Source: Treponema sp. (GTDB lineage Bacteria > Spirochaetota > Spirochaetia > Treponematales > Treponemataceae). From it: 64,000 nt of DNA. The notes beneath the pieces were generated by a model that was not told the DNA's origin, did not search any database, and saw only the letters and a list, made by a program, of their open reading frames with translations. Below, in pieces: positions 16,427-24,991 of the stretch; the stretch's first letter is position 1; every line of letters begins with the position of its first letter. A program made the translations under genes and the position numbers. The stretch lies in NCBI GenBank assembly GCA_022510865.1, contig JAFLSQ010000005.1:31451-95450 (forward strand), written 5' to 3'.

Positions 16427-17275
16427 ATGATTATCAATCATAATATGAGTTCGCTCTATGCGGATCGTGTGTTGAACATCTCAAATGACAACATCATGAA
16501 AAACATAGAGAAACTTTCTTCTGGTGAACGCATCAACCGCGCCGGAGATGATGCATCAGGACTTGCTGTATCAGAGAAGATGCGCAGCCAAATCCGCGGT
16601 CTGAATCAGGCTTCAAAGAACATTCAGAACGGAGTATCTTTCATCCAGACAACCGAAGGTTATCTGACAGAGACGACAGATATTCTCCAGCGTGTTCGAG
16701 AGCTTGCGGTTCAGGCAGCGAACGGTATCTACAGCGATGAGGATCGTATGCAGATTCAGGTCGAAGTATCACAGCTCGTTGCTGAGGTTGACCGCATTGC
16801 AAGCGTCGCTCAGTTCAACGGAATGAATATGTTGACAGGCCGCTTCGGGCTTGAGTCTGACAACATCATGCAGTTCCAGGTAGGTGCTAATGTTGACCAG
16901 AACACACGTGTTTTCATCGGCACGATGACTGCTACCGCTCTTGGACTCAAGGGTGTGCAGGGTGGCGATGAGCAGATCACAATCTCAAGTCCGGATGAGG
17001 CCAACGCGACTCTTGCCGCTGTAGATGAGGCTTTGCTTCAGGTTACAAAGCAGAGAGCGGATCTTGGTGCTTATCAGAACAGATTTGAGATTGCCGCAAA
17101 AGGCATAAACATTGCAGCGGAGAACACACAGGCTGCTGAGAGCCGCATCCGTGACACGGACATGGCCGCGCAGATGGTGGACTTCACAAAGAACCAGATT
17201 CTCACACAAGCTGGTACTGCGATGCTCGCACAGGCAAACTCACAGTCACAGACTGTGCTTGCGCTTTTGCAATAG
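16427..17275 (+). CDS. flaB: Flagellin FlaB (second copy)
   Basis: A 282-residue paralogue of the first FlaB with the same conserved ends ([48 protein letters not shown]). The two differ mainly in the centre and around residues 15-35. GGAGGG precedes the ATG. Treponemes commonly have several FlaB proteins in one filament; this copy is probably under different control, since its promoter looks like sigma-70 and its leader is long and structured. Confidence 0.98.
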   Translation: MIINHNMSSLYADRVLNISNDNIMKNIEKLSSGERINRAGDDASGLAVSEKMRSQIRGLNQASKNIQNGVSFIQTTEGYLTETTDILQRVRELAVQAANGIYSDEDRMQIQVEVSQLVAEVDRIASVAQFNGMNMLTGRFGLESDNIMQFQVGANVDQNTRVFIGTMTATALGLKGVQGGDEQITISSPDEANATLAAVDEALLQVTKQRADLGAYQNRFEIAAKGINIAAENTQAAESRIRDTDMAAQMVDFTKNQILTQAGTAMLAQANSQSQTVLALLQ

Positions 17276-17333
17276 CAATTTGGTAATTAAATAGATTTCT
17301 GGATGTCATCTTTTTAATTATTACTGAGAAAAC

Positions 17334-17370
17334 GGAAGGGGTGCGCCCCCCTTCCCCCTTTCTCTTTAAT
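17334..17370 (+). terminator. Probable terminator after the second flaB
   Basis: GGAAGGGG (17334-17341) pairs with CCCCTTCC (17348-17355), followed by a pyrimidine-rich CCCTTTCTCTTT. It stands between flaB and flaG, so flaG may depend on readthrough. Confidence 0.6.
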
Positions 17371-17397
17371 TGCACATTTTATTCAAGGAGGAGAACT

Positions 17398-17784
17398 ATG
17401 AATACGATAAGCAATTCAATGGTTTATGTGGCAATGGATGGCCAGACTCTTTACAGAACAAATACAAAAAGTGCCGCGGACACTGTGCAGAACAGCGCAG
17501 TGGTTCAAAAATCCATAACACCCACAGGAGCCCAGGTAGCACAGAATCTTGAGCAGACACTGGCCGAGGCAAAGGCAGACACTCAGGAATTGCAGAAAAT
17601 GTCCCAGATGGTGGCCGGGAACAAACTTCAGTTCAATGTGAACAAAGAGCTGAACATGGTCGTGGTCTCAGTCGTGGACTCATCCACAAACAAGGTTGTG
17701 AAGCAGTTCCCGTCAGAGGATATTCAGAACCTGAAGCTTAGAATCAGGAAAGCCATCGGCAAGATGTTCGATGATGCAGTGTAA
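17398..17784 (+). CDS. flaG: Flagellar protein FlaG
   Basis: The start at 17398 follows AAGGAGGAG; the frame is open to 17341 but no upstream start is credible. The 128-residue protein carries the FlaG signature in its second half: LQFNVNKELNMVVVSVVDSSTN, then KVVKQFPSEDIQNLKLRI. FlaG influences filament length in other bacteria. It is followed three bases later by fliD, the usual partner, without a separate ribosome site. Confidence 0.9.
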   Translation: MNTISNSMVYVAMDGQTLYRTNTKSAADTVQNSAVVQKSITPTGAQVAQNLEQTLAEAKADTQELQKMSQMVAGNKLQFNVNKELNMVVVSVVDSSTNKVVKQFPSEDIQNLKLRIRKAIGKMFDDAV

Positions 17785-17787
17785 TTT

Positions 17788-19842
17788 ATGGCAGGAATAA
17801 GCATACCAGGCGTCACAGACAAGTACAACACGAACGACACGGTTGAGAAGCTGATGAAAGTCGAGCGGATTCCGCTCACCCGTGAGCAAAAGCAGCTTGA
17901 GACCTACAAGACAGAGAAAGACGCCTGGAGGGAAATCAACAGCAGACTCACTGCGCTGAGGGATAGCAGCAAGGCGCTCTATTCCTTTGAGAACCCTTTT
18001 AACAGCAAACTGACCACATCGACTCAGGAGAACGCGGTTACGGCACAGGCAAACCGCAGCGCGGATATCCAGACTTTTAAAATCGATGTGATTCAGCCCG
18101 CCACATCAGACAGGTTTCTGACAGGCGAGCTTGACAATGACTTTAAAGTTCCGGCAGGAACATACATATACAAAGTCGGGGAGAAGCAGGTCGTCTTCAA
18201 CTGGAAAGGCGGCTCGCTCAAAGATTTCTCCAACGGAATAAACAAACGCGGGAACAACATCATAAAATCGTCCATAATTGGTGGAAGCGCGGGAAAAAAA
18301 TCGCTTTTAATCGAGGCAGTCCCGACGGGAAAAGAGAACCGGCTTGTTTTTGAGGAGGATGCGAGAAAATTCGCGTTCGACGCGGGGATGATTGCGAAAA
18401 TCACTCCGGAAGGAACTGTTTTCGGCACGACGCAGGACGAGATTCTGCCCGCACAGAAAATAGAATATGACGAGCCTGATTATATGCCGGCGCTCTCGCT
18501 CACAGGAACCAAGGCCGGAGAGGACGGAATATCAGCGCAGCCAAGAAGCGCGTATCAGGTGCAGATTCCAGGCAGCATAGCATCTGACACGAATCAGGTT
18601 ATAACGCTGACCATTCAGGCAGAAAAAACGGATGATATTACGGCCGAAATAAACAGATCACTGTTGCAGCCGGAGATTCCCGACGCGGGTTTCGCGGAAT
18701 TCGGCGGAATTGTCGTGAGCAACAGCGAGTCGGACACGACGCTGGATCTCCCTCCCACCCCGCCCGAGCCGCTCAATCCGATTGAGAGCAGCAACGTAAT
18801 CTTCGCAGTCATGGAGGACGGAAGCGAGAGGCCCGTCAAGACACCTGATATTCTTGACGGCGCGGAGAAAGAGGTGCGCATTCCCCTGAAAGATTTCCAG
18901 GGCATAAAAGCACTGGCGGTAAGGAACGTCAACACGGGGAATATAATCAGAATATCGGCACTCACATCATCAGACCCGGCAAAAGGTCTTGGTTACGGCC
19001 CGCAGCATCCGGTGTCTGAGGCGGATGACGCGATTATAAAATACGAGGGAATCACAATATCACGCCCATCCAACAAGATTGACGATGTGGTTCCGGAAGT
19101 CACGCTTGACATACTCGACAAAACCGAGAGAACGGCGACAATCACCATAAAACCGGACACAGAAAGCTCAAAGGACGCAATCATCAACTTTGTGGGCCAG
19201 TACAATCAGGCGCTCGCGGAGATAAACATCCTCTCGCAGAACAAGCCGGAGATAATCGAGGAGCTGGACTATCTCACAGCGGACGAGAGAAAAACTGAGC
19301 AGGAGCGGCTTGGGCTGTTCTCATCAGATTTCTCGCTCACAAGCATAAAAAACAGCATGCAGTCGATTGTCACGGCGGGATACTCATTCTCTGACTCGGC
19401 GGCGGTCACAATGCTCTCGCAGATTGGAATTGCGACGAACGCGGGCGGATTTTCCGGCGGATACTCGCAGAGCAAACTCCGCGGCTACCTTGAGATTGAC
19501 GAGAAAAAACTGGACGAGGCTCTTCTGAATAATATGGATGATATTCGCCAGATGTTCGGATATGACTCTGACGGCGACCTGATTGTTGACTCGGGAATAG
19601 CATACAAACTTGATAGGCAGATTTCCGCATACACGCAGACCGGCGGAATCATCGCGTCAAAGACCTCATCAATCGACTCAAAAATAAAGACCACGGAATC
19701 AAGAATCGCGAAGCTTGAGGCGCAGATGGACGACAAGGAGGCCGAGCTGCGCAACAAGTACGCCCAGATGGAGGGCACGCTCGGAAGCCTTGAGTCACAG
19801 CAGACGACAATATCGAATTTCACCAAACAGCAGCAGAAGTAA
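17788..19842 (+). CDS. fliD: Flagellar filament cap FliD
   Basis: FliD (HAP2) caps the growing filament and guides flagellin assembly. The 684 residues show the N-terminal domain (ISIPGVTDKYNTNDTVEKLMKVERIPLT) and the C-terminal FliD domain (NDIRQMFGYDSDGDLIVDSGIAYKLD followed by a coiled coil to the end). The central region of about 300 residues is variable and longer than in enteric FliD. The start codon has no clear Shine-Dalgarno and lies three bases after flaG, which fits coupled translation. Confidence 0.94.
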   Translation: MAGISIPGVTDKYNTNDTVEKLMKVERIPLTREQKQLETYKTEKDAWREINSRLTALRDSSKALYSFENPFNSKLTTSTQENAVTAQANRSADIQTFKIDVIQPATSDRFLTGELDNDFKVPAGTYIYKVGEKQVVFNWKGGSLKDFSNGINKRGNNIIKSSIIGGSAGKKSLLIEAVPTGKENRLVFEEDARKFAFDAGMIAKITPEGTVFGTTQDEILPAQKIEYDEPDYMPALSLTGTKAGEDGISAQPRSAYQVQIPGSIASDTNQVITLTIQAEKTDDITAEINRSLLQPEIPDAGFAEFGGIVVSNSESDTTLDLPPTPPEPLNPIESSNVIFAVMEDGSERPVKTPDILDGAEKEVRIPLKDFQGIKALAVRNVNTGNIIRISALTSSDPAKGLGYGPQHPVSEADDAIIKYEGITISRPSNKIDDVVPEVTLDILDKTERTATITIKPDTESSKDAIINFVGQYNQALAEINILSQNKPEIIEELDYLTADERKTEQERLGLFSSDFSLTSIKNSMQSIVTAGYSFSDSAAVTMLSQIGIATNAGGFSGGYSQSKLRGYLEIDEKKLDEALLNNMDDIRQMFGYDSDGDLIVDSGIAYKLDRQISAYTQTGGIIASKTSSIDSKIKTTESRIAKLEAQMDDKEAELRNKYAQMEGTLGSLESQQTTISNFTKQQQK

Positions 19843-19867
19843 GATAATCCGGGCTATCTGCCGATGA
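19840..19867 (+). promoter_or_regulatory. Possible sigma-28 promoter
   Basis: TAAG (19840-19843), 16 bases, GCCGATGA (19860-19867). One base differs from the consensus in each element. It overlaps the fliD stop and precedes the gene at 19898. Confidence 0.4.
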
Positions 19868-19897
19868 TATAAAAGACGCTCTTCTTTTGGAGGATAT

Positions 19898-20491
19898 ATG
19901 ACTGAATTTTATATAAACGGACAGCAGGTTGACGTGAGCATCGAAGATGAGGAGACGATTGGCGATGTCCTCCACTCGTTCGAGCAGATTTGCGAGGAGA
20001 ACGAGGCATCGGTAATCGGCATTGTAGTTGACGGCAGAAAAATCACCGCGGAGACTTTTGATGATGAGGCCGAAAAGCGGCTTACCGGGAACGAGCGGTT
20101 TGAATTCACGCTGGTGACTAAAAACGACATAATGCAGTCGTTCGACAGGCTCGCGGAGCTTTTCCTTGAGCTTGCCGAAAAAATGGAGGACGTGCCGTCC
20201 GAGCTGCAGAACGGAAAGAACGAGGAGGTCGCGCTCTCAATCAAAAATCTTGCGGACAGCATAGACCAGTTCAGCCACACAGCTGCGCTTGCGACGCTGT
20301 ATCCCGAGACTTTCTCAGACACGACGATTGACGGCATGGGCTTCAATGATTTTTTCGCGGATTTCTCCCCTATCCTCAAGGATTTTGAGCAGGCGCTCCA
20401 GAGCAACGACACTGTGATGATTGGAGACCTTGCCGAGTATGAGATTTGCCCGCGGCTTAAGGCAATCGCAGGCTCTCTCAAAAAGCAATAG
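19898..20491 (+). CDS. Flagellar-cluster protein of unknown function
   Basis: A 197-residue acidic protein with a TTGGAGG ribosome site. Residues 1-80 look like a ubiquitin-like or DUF-type beta domain (MTEFYINGQQVDVSIEDEETIGDVL ... IVVDGRKI). The rest is helical (FDRLAELFLELAEKMEDV), ending near LKAIAGSLKKQ. No enzyme motif, signal or membrane segment was seen. Its place between fliD and a PilZ protein suggests a chaperone-like or regulatory role in flagellar assembly; that is inference from context only. Confidence 0.7.
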   Translation: MTEFYINGQQVDVSIEDEETIGDVLHSFEQICEENEASVIGIVVDGRKITAETFDDEAEKRLTGNERFEFTLVTKNDIMQSFDRLAELFLELAEKMEDVPSELQNGKNEEVALSIKNLADSIDQFSHTAALATLYPETFSDTTIDGMGFNDFFADFSPILKDFEQALQSNDTVMIGDLAEYEICPRLKAIAGSLKKQ

Positions 20492-20506
20492 AAACGGAGG
20501 TTCGTC

Positions 20507-21607
20507 ATGGAAAGCCTTTTGGGAACAGGAACAGGCTCTCCGCTGCAAGCCAGAGCCAGCGCACCGGTTTTTCTAATCATAATGTCTCTTCTTACGCTCG
20601 CCGCCGTAATCGCGCTGCTTTTTCTGGTGTCGCAGTTAATCACAAGATACAGAAAAAGCGAGAGATACTTGCAGCGGCTCCAGACAAGGGCGACAAAAAA
20701 ACGTGATGTGAAAATGCTCAGGAAGAAGCAGGGCTTCAATCAGAAAGAGGCCGGCATCATCTGGAAAGCCTGCCATGAATCGGGATTTCCGAACATCCTC
20801 TATAATCTGAAAAAAATCGAGGACGTTGACTCGCTTTTCAGACAGGCCTACGGGAAACTGAAAGCATCGGATTATTTTTCGGATGAAAGCCTTGACGCGT
20901 TTTTCGGCATAGCATACAAACTGGAGCTGATGGTGGCGCAGAGAAAGCCAATCACATCCACACGCCAGATTCCGCTGTCACGGAAAGTGAAGTATCTGAC
21001 AGAGCACGGCGAGCAGTACGCGCTCACAGTGATTGAGAACAACAAGGAGTCAATGACGCTTGAGATTCCGGATTTCATCAACGAGTCAAAGGAAAAGCCA
21101 AAGCCGCTCGTTCAGAGCCGCTTCACATACAAAACTGAGGACGGCCTGGTCTACAATTTCATAGCGAGGGTAATCCGCTACAACACCGTTGAGAAGGATG
21201 ACAGAATCCAGCACACGGTGATTGTCTCGCATTCGGAGCATCTGGCATCGCAGACCCACAGGCACTCAAAACGCGCGTACACCGAGGAGCCGTGCACTTT
21301 CAGCGCGCTCAAACTTGGGGAGGACAAAGAGAGCGGAAATCTTGTGGAGATTCACTCGGAGAACGTTTACAAGGGAATTCTCTCGAATATCTCCGCGGGC
21401 GGCTGCTGCATACACACCTCAATCCCGATAAAAGAGAGGCAGAACATCAGCGTGTCCGTGGCGAACTATGACATCTGGAAAATCCCCGGCGTAATCAAAA
21501 AGACGCGGAAACTTCCGGGAGGAAAATTCGCGCTGCACATTCAGTTCACGCAGCTTCCGCTGGCGACAAAAAACAAAATCCAGTCCAAAATATATAAATT
21601 CGAGTGA
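20507..21607 (+). CDS. Membrane-anchored PilZ-domain protein
   Basis: The 366-residue protein has one transmembrane helix near its start (about residues 23-45, FLIIMSLLTLAAVIALLFLV), a basic coiled segment, a middle domain of about 130 residues, and a C-terminal PilZ domain. The c-di-GMP signature is visible: R-x-x-x-R in HRHSKRAYTEEP and N-x-S-x-x-G in ILSNISAGGCCI. PilZ proteins near flagellar genes often tune motor speed or motility in response to c-di-GMP. The ribosome site is CGGAGG, 15 bases after the preceding stop, so both genes probably share a transcript. Confidence 0.85.
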   Translation: MESLLGTGTGSPLQARASAPVFLIIMSLLTLAAVIALLFLVSQLITRYRKSERYLQRLQTRATKKRDVKMLRKKQGFNQKEAGIIWKACHESGFPNILYNLKKIEDVDSLFRQAYGKLKASDYFSDESLDAFFGIAYKLELMVAQRKPITSTRQIPLSRKVKYLTEHGEQYALTVIENNKESMTLEIPDFINESKEKPKPLVQSRFTYKTEDGLVYNFIARVIRYNTVEKDDRIQHTVIVSHSEHLASQTHRHSKRAYTEEPCTFSALKLGEDKESGNLVEIHSENVYKGILSNISAGGCCIHTSIPIKERQNISVSVANYDIWKIPGVIKKTRKLPGGKFALHIQFTQLPLATKNKIQSKIYKFE

Positions 21608-21617
21608 GACGATTGTC

Positions 21618-21646
21618 TTGCTAAATTCGTTTTTTTAAGGTAAAAT
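21618..21646 (+). promoter_or_regulatory. Promoter of the small ORF-tsaE-tsaB unit
   Basis: TTGCTA (21618-21623), 17-base spacer, TAAAAT (21641-21646). The ATG at 21655 begins eight bases after the -10. Confidence 0.55.
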
Positions 21647-21654
21647 ACAAAAAT

Positions 21655-21918
21655 ATGCGAGTAATGGAGCTTAAAGATATTGTTCCCGAACATGGACAAG
21701 TATTCTACATGAAAAAATACACGTGCAACGCGGTGCTGGAACTTCCGACTTCAACTGAATCCACACCCATATTTTTCAGCATAGAGACAAGTCCGTTCGG
21801 AAAAAAAATCATAGAGATTTCGTTCCTGAAACCGCTGAATTATCCGCTGATTCCAGTAAAAAAAGCGCTGTTCGAGTACATTCTGACAGAAGAGATGGAA
21901 GGCAGATTACCGTCGTGA
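21655..21918 (+). CDS. Small protein of unknown function
   Basis: 87 residues (or 84 from the second ATG at 21664). No signal, membrane helix or metal motif. The middle reads FFSIETSPFGKKIIEISFLKPLNYPLIPVKKALFEYI, suggesting a compact alpha/beta protein. It overlaps tsaE by four bases (GTGA) and so is translationally coupled to it. Function unknown. Its start seems leaderless or uses a distant AAGG. Confidence 0.65.
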   Translation: MRVMELKDIVPEHGQVFYMKKYTCNAVLELPTSTESTPIFFSIETSPFGKKIIEISFLKPLNYPLIPVKKALFEYILTEEMEGRLPS

Positions 21919-22352
21919 CGTTCACAACCCATTCCCCCGAAGAGACGATAGAACTGGGCATAAAAATCGGAGAGAGGCTGAGAAAAGGTGACGTGATTGC
22001 GATGCAGGGAACTCTCGCTGCCGGCAAGACCACAATCACAAAAGGAATTGCGCGTGCGCTCGGAATAAGCGAGACAATCACCAGCCCCACTTTCTGCCTC
22101 ATAAGCGAGTATCACGGAAAAATGCCGCTTTATCACATGGACGTGTACCGTCTTGAAGGCGCGGATGATTTTGTGAGCCTTGGCACGGACGACATGATTT
22201 ACGGAGACGGAGTATCGGTCATCGAATGGAGCGATAAAATAATGTCCGAGCTGCCGGAAAAAACAATCATCCTCAGAATAACGCCGAACGATGACGGAAG
22301 CCGCCTGATTGAGATAGAGAACTGGCATGACATCAGCCTGAACGGAGCATGA
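21915..22352 (+). CDS. tsaE: tRNA threonylcarbamoyladenosine biosynthesis ATPase TsaE
   Basis: TsaE works with TsaB and TsaD in making t6A37 on ANN-decoding tRNAs. The 145-residue protein has a Walker A loop (GTLAAGKTT, about 32-40), the SPTF motif after it, and the HMDVYRLE and IEWSDKI motifs of the family. It uses a GTG start at 21915 overlapping the previous stop. tsaB follows directly, giving two of the three complex members here; tsaD is not in the window. Confidence 0.95.
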   Translation: MTFTTHSPEETIELGIKIGERLRKGDVIAMQGTLAAGKTTITKGIARALGISETITSPTFCLISEYHGKMPLYHMDVYRLEGADDFVSLGTDDMIYGDGVSVIEWSDKIMSELPEKTIILRITPNDDGSRLIEIENWHDISLNGA

Positions 22353-22355
22353 AAT

Positions 22356-23036
22356 ATGAATATTCTTGCGGTTGACTGCGCGGTTTCCCGCCTGTGCGTC
22401 GGTCTGAGATATGATGACAAGATGATTTCCCAGACCCTTGACATAGGCATGAGGCAGTCCGAGATGCTGCTTCCTGTGATTGACGAGCTTTTCAAAAGAG
22501 CCGGAATCAGTCCCGCTGACCTTGACGCGACCGCCATGACAATCGGCCCCGGAAGCTTCACCGGGCTTCGCCTTGGAATCTCCGCGCTCAAGGCAATCCA
22601 GCTTGCGCACAACGTTCCGGTCTACGCGGTCTCCTCGCTCGAATGCTACGCGCATCCTTTCTCTGGCTGCGGACTTCCGGTTCTAAGCGGCATTGACGCG
22701 AACAAGGGAAAATTCTACGCGAGCATAACCGAAAGCGGAAAAATCATCCTTGATGAGGATGACCACGACACGCAGAAAATCGCGGAGGCTGTCAGACCGC
22801 TGGAAAAAGTCATTGTGGCAGGACCTGACGCATCTGCCCTGCGCGATGCCCTTGCGGCGCTCTGCCCGGACACGGCTCTCATCACGATGAGCGCGCATTT
22901 TGACACCGCGGAAACGCTGGCAGAGATTTGCGAAAGGATGATCGGGCAAAAAAAAGAGCCGCTCAAAGATTTTGACGGCCCTTCTTATCTTCGCGCGAGC
23001 GAGGCTGAACTGAAACGCAGCGGAATCATTGCTTGA
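22356..23036 (+). CDS. tsaB: tRNA threonylcarbamoyladenosine biosynthesis protein TsaB
   Basis: TsaB is the inactive actin-fold partner of TsaD in t6A synthesis. The 226-residue length is typical. The N-terminal [14 protein letters not shown] segment, [14 protein letters not shown] and the diagnostic [18 protein letters not shown] are all present. It starts three bases after tsaE. Its end overlaps the convergent csrA by 11 bases, so the two transcripts are antisense to each other there. Confidence 0.95.
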   Translation: MNILAVDCAVSRLCVGLRYDDKMISQTLDIGMRQSEMLLPVIDELFKRAGISPADLDATAMTIGPGSFTGLRLGISALKAIQLAHNVPVYAVSSLECYAHPFSGCGLPVLSGIDANKGKFYASITESGKIILDEDDHDTQKIAEAVRPLEKVIVAGPDASALRDALAALCPDTALITMSAHFDTAETLAEICERMIGQKKEPLKDFDGPSYLRASEAELKRSGIIA

Positions 23037-23277
23037 GCAGCCGGCTAAGCTCGCTCACCGCGCTGATTGCAATCTGGTTTCCGGCATCAGATGAGGCGAC
23101 CACAGCGGCCTTGTTCTCGGACTGAATCGCGTCAAAGACCTCCTGACGGAAAACCTTGACGTTTTTCGGCGCCTCAACCCCAATCTTAACCTGGTCTCCG
23201 TGAACGTCTATAATCGTGATTGTAATCTCATCCCCAATCTTGATTCTCTCATCAATTTTTCTGGACAGAATAAGCAT
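23026..23277 (-). CDS. csrA: Carbon storage regulator CsrA
   Basis: CsrA is an RNA-binding repressor of translation recognising GGA in hairpin loops. The conserved start [22 protein letters not shown] begins at 23277, and the frame upstream belongs to the fliW reading region. The product has 83 residues, with an alanine/serine-rich C-terminal extension beyond the 61-residue E. coli protein. The fliW stop and csrA start overlap (TGATG). In Bacillus and Borrelia, CsrA represses flagellin and is titrated by FliW; the pairing here suggests the same loop. Confidence 0.96.
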   Translation of the reverse strand: MLILSRKIDERIKIGDEITITIIDVHGDQVKIGVEAPKNVKVFRQEVFDAIQSENKAAVVASSDAGNQIAISAVSELSRLLKQ

Positions 23278-23720
23278 CAGCGTTCCCCCTTGGATTTCAG
23301 GGCTTCCGCGATGTTCACTTTCGTTGACCAGCGGTTGTCGCTCAGAATCGCCTGGACGCATTTCCTGTTCTTTTTGTTGATTACAAGCGGCCCCTGGAAA
23401 TTCGCGGTGATTGCCCCGCCGTCGTGCGGGACAGTCACAATCGTCATGACGATTATGTCCTCGGGGCGTGCGGCATCGATTCTGGAAAGATAGTCGTCAT
23501 CAATATCAGTCTCATAATCAGAGCTGATTAAAAATGGGTCTACTATCAGAAAGGCAAGGCTCGGCTCCTCGCAGGACTGCAACCAGAGGAAGGGCTCGTA
23601 ATCCGAATCCACAAGCGCGTACTGTGTGAACTTCTCGAAGCCGAACAGACCTTCCGGAATTGTGATGAGCCGGTCATCGCTCACCTCAATCTTGCCTCTG
23701 GCTTTGCTGTAAATTTCCAT
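23277..23720 (-). CDS. fliW: Flagellar assembly factor FliW
   Basis: FliW binds flagellin or CsrA, releasing CsrA when flagellin accumulates. The 147-residue size is normal. Family strings are [26 protein letters not shown] near the start, the D-rich middle, and a C-terminal [19 protein letters not shown]. It begins eight bases after flgL with a GAGGTGAT ribosome site and is coupled to csrA. Confidence 0.95.
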   Translation of the reverse strand: MEIYSKARGKIEVSDDRLITIPEGLFGFEKFTQYALVDSDYEPFLWLQSCEEPSLAFLIVDPFLISSDYETDIDDDYLSRIDAARPEDIIVMTIVTVPHDGGAITANFQGPLVINKKNRKCVQAILSDNRWSTKVNIAEALKSKGER

Positions 23721-23727
23721 AAAATCA

Positions 23728-24972
23728 TCACCTCATGTAATTCAATAATGTGGAGCTGTACATTTTGCCTGCCTGACTCAAAGTGGCCTGGTTCGTATAA
23801 TCAAGCATCTTCAAATCCGTTATGGCTTTTGTGAAGTCCAAGTCTCCTTCCCTGCTGACCATGTGAGTGACGTCAAGGGCGAGCTTGCTGCTTCTGGCGG
23901 CGTTCAGCTGGGCGCGCTCGTATTCCGCGCCTGACTTTGCGAGCCGGGTCACAAGGCTGTCGATGCCCTTGTCAAGCGCGCCGAGCACACGCCCGCCGAT
24001 GCTCTCCTGGTCGCCGGCAAGAAGCGCGTTCCTGAATGCAATCACCGTGTCGAACATGCTTCCGCCGCTCACGCGCACACCGTCACCAAGATTGTACGGA
24101 GGTTTCTGCGATGAGTCCTTCACAATGCCAAGCTCGTTGAGCGATGAGCCTTGCACATCCTGAATCCAGAGCTGACGGGCATCCGTCGTCGCGAGGTTCA
24201 GGCTTCCGCGGACGGGGTCAACGCTTGCCCTGACCGCCGCTCCGCTGTCATTTATTTTTGAGACAAGGGCGTGGATATTATCGCCCTGCTTTATCTGAAT
24301 CTGCACGCCATCCACAGAGATGATGTTGTCCGCGCTCGCCTGCCAAGCAGAGGCATCACGCGCGCCGAAAATCTGCTGATTCTCTGCCCAGAAAGTCTTG
24401 TTGCCCGCGTTGTCGTTCACAAGGTACTTGGCCTCGTCAATCTCCACGCGGTTCACATCGATGTTGCCGTTGTAGCGAACGTTCTGAATCAGCGGGATAC
24501 CGCTTCCCTCAACGTTCCCAAGCTCGATGTCGAAGGCCGTAGCCTTTGTGTTAGTGCCCGCAAAAACGGAATTTCCGTCGGCATTCACGGCGTTGGCGTT
24601 CTGAATCAGGGCTTTCAGAAGCTCGTCAACCTCCGTCGCCATGTTGGAGAGGTCCTCCCGAGTGTATATTCCGTTCGCGCCTGTCACCGCAAGCTCCCGC
24701 ACCCTCTGCATGATGTCCAGGCTGTCGGTCATGTAGCCCTCGCGGAAGGAGAATTCATCGGAGAGAGTGAGGGCGTTTTTCTCGAACTGGTTCACGCGGC
24801 TAAGATAAGACTGATAGCGCACCAGATGTCCTGCCGCAAGCGGGTCATCGCGCAGCTGCTGAATTTTGTGCTGCGAGCCAATCTGATTGTTCGCCCGGTT
24901 CAGCCTCATCTCCTGAAGACGAAGGCTGCTCTGGGTGTTGTTATTGTTCATCTGACTGCTGATTCTGTGCAT
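23728..24972 (-). CDS. flgL: Flagellar hook-filament junction protein FlgL
   Basis: FlgL (HAP3) joins hook and filament. The 414 residues carry flagellin-like ends: an N-terminal helix (MHRISSQMNNNNTQSSLRLQEMRLNRANNQI), [25 protein letters not shown], and a C-terminal helix ending TLSQAGKMYSSTLLNYMR. The middle (about 150-330) is a variable surface domain. It follows flgK by 19 bases in the sigma-28 operon. Confidence 0.94.
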   Translation of the reverse strand: MHRISSQMNNNNTQSSLRLQEMRLNRANNQIGSQHKIQQLRDDPLAAGHLVRYQSYLSRVNQFEKNALTLSDEFSFREGYMTDSLDIMQRVRELAVTGANGIYTREDLSNMATEVDELLKALIQNANAVNADGNSVFAGTNTKATAFDIELGNVEGSGIPLIQNVRYNGNIDVNRVEIDEAKYLVNDNAGNKTFWAENQQIFGARDASAWQASADNIISVDGVQIQIKQGDNIHALVSKINDSGAAVRASVDPVRGSLNLATTDARQLWIQDVQGSSLNELGIVKDSSQKPPYNLGDGVRVSGGSMFDTVIAFRNALLAGDQESIGGRVLGALDKGIDSLVTRLAKSGAEYERAQLNAARSSKLALDVTHMVSREGDLDFTKAITDLKMLDYTNQATLSQAGKMYSSTLLNYMR

Positions 24973-24991
24973 TCTCTACCTCTCTTTTGGC

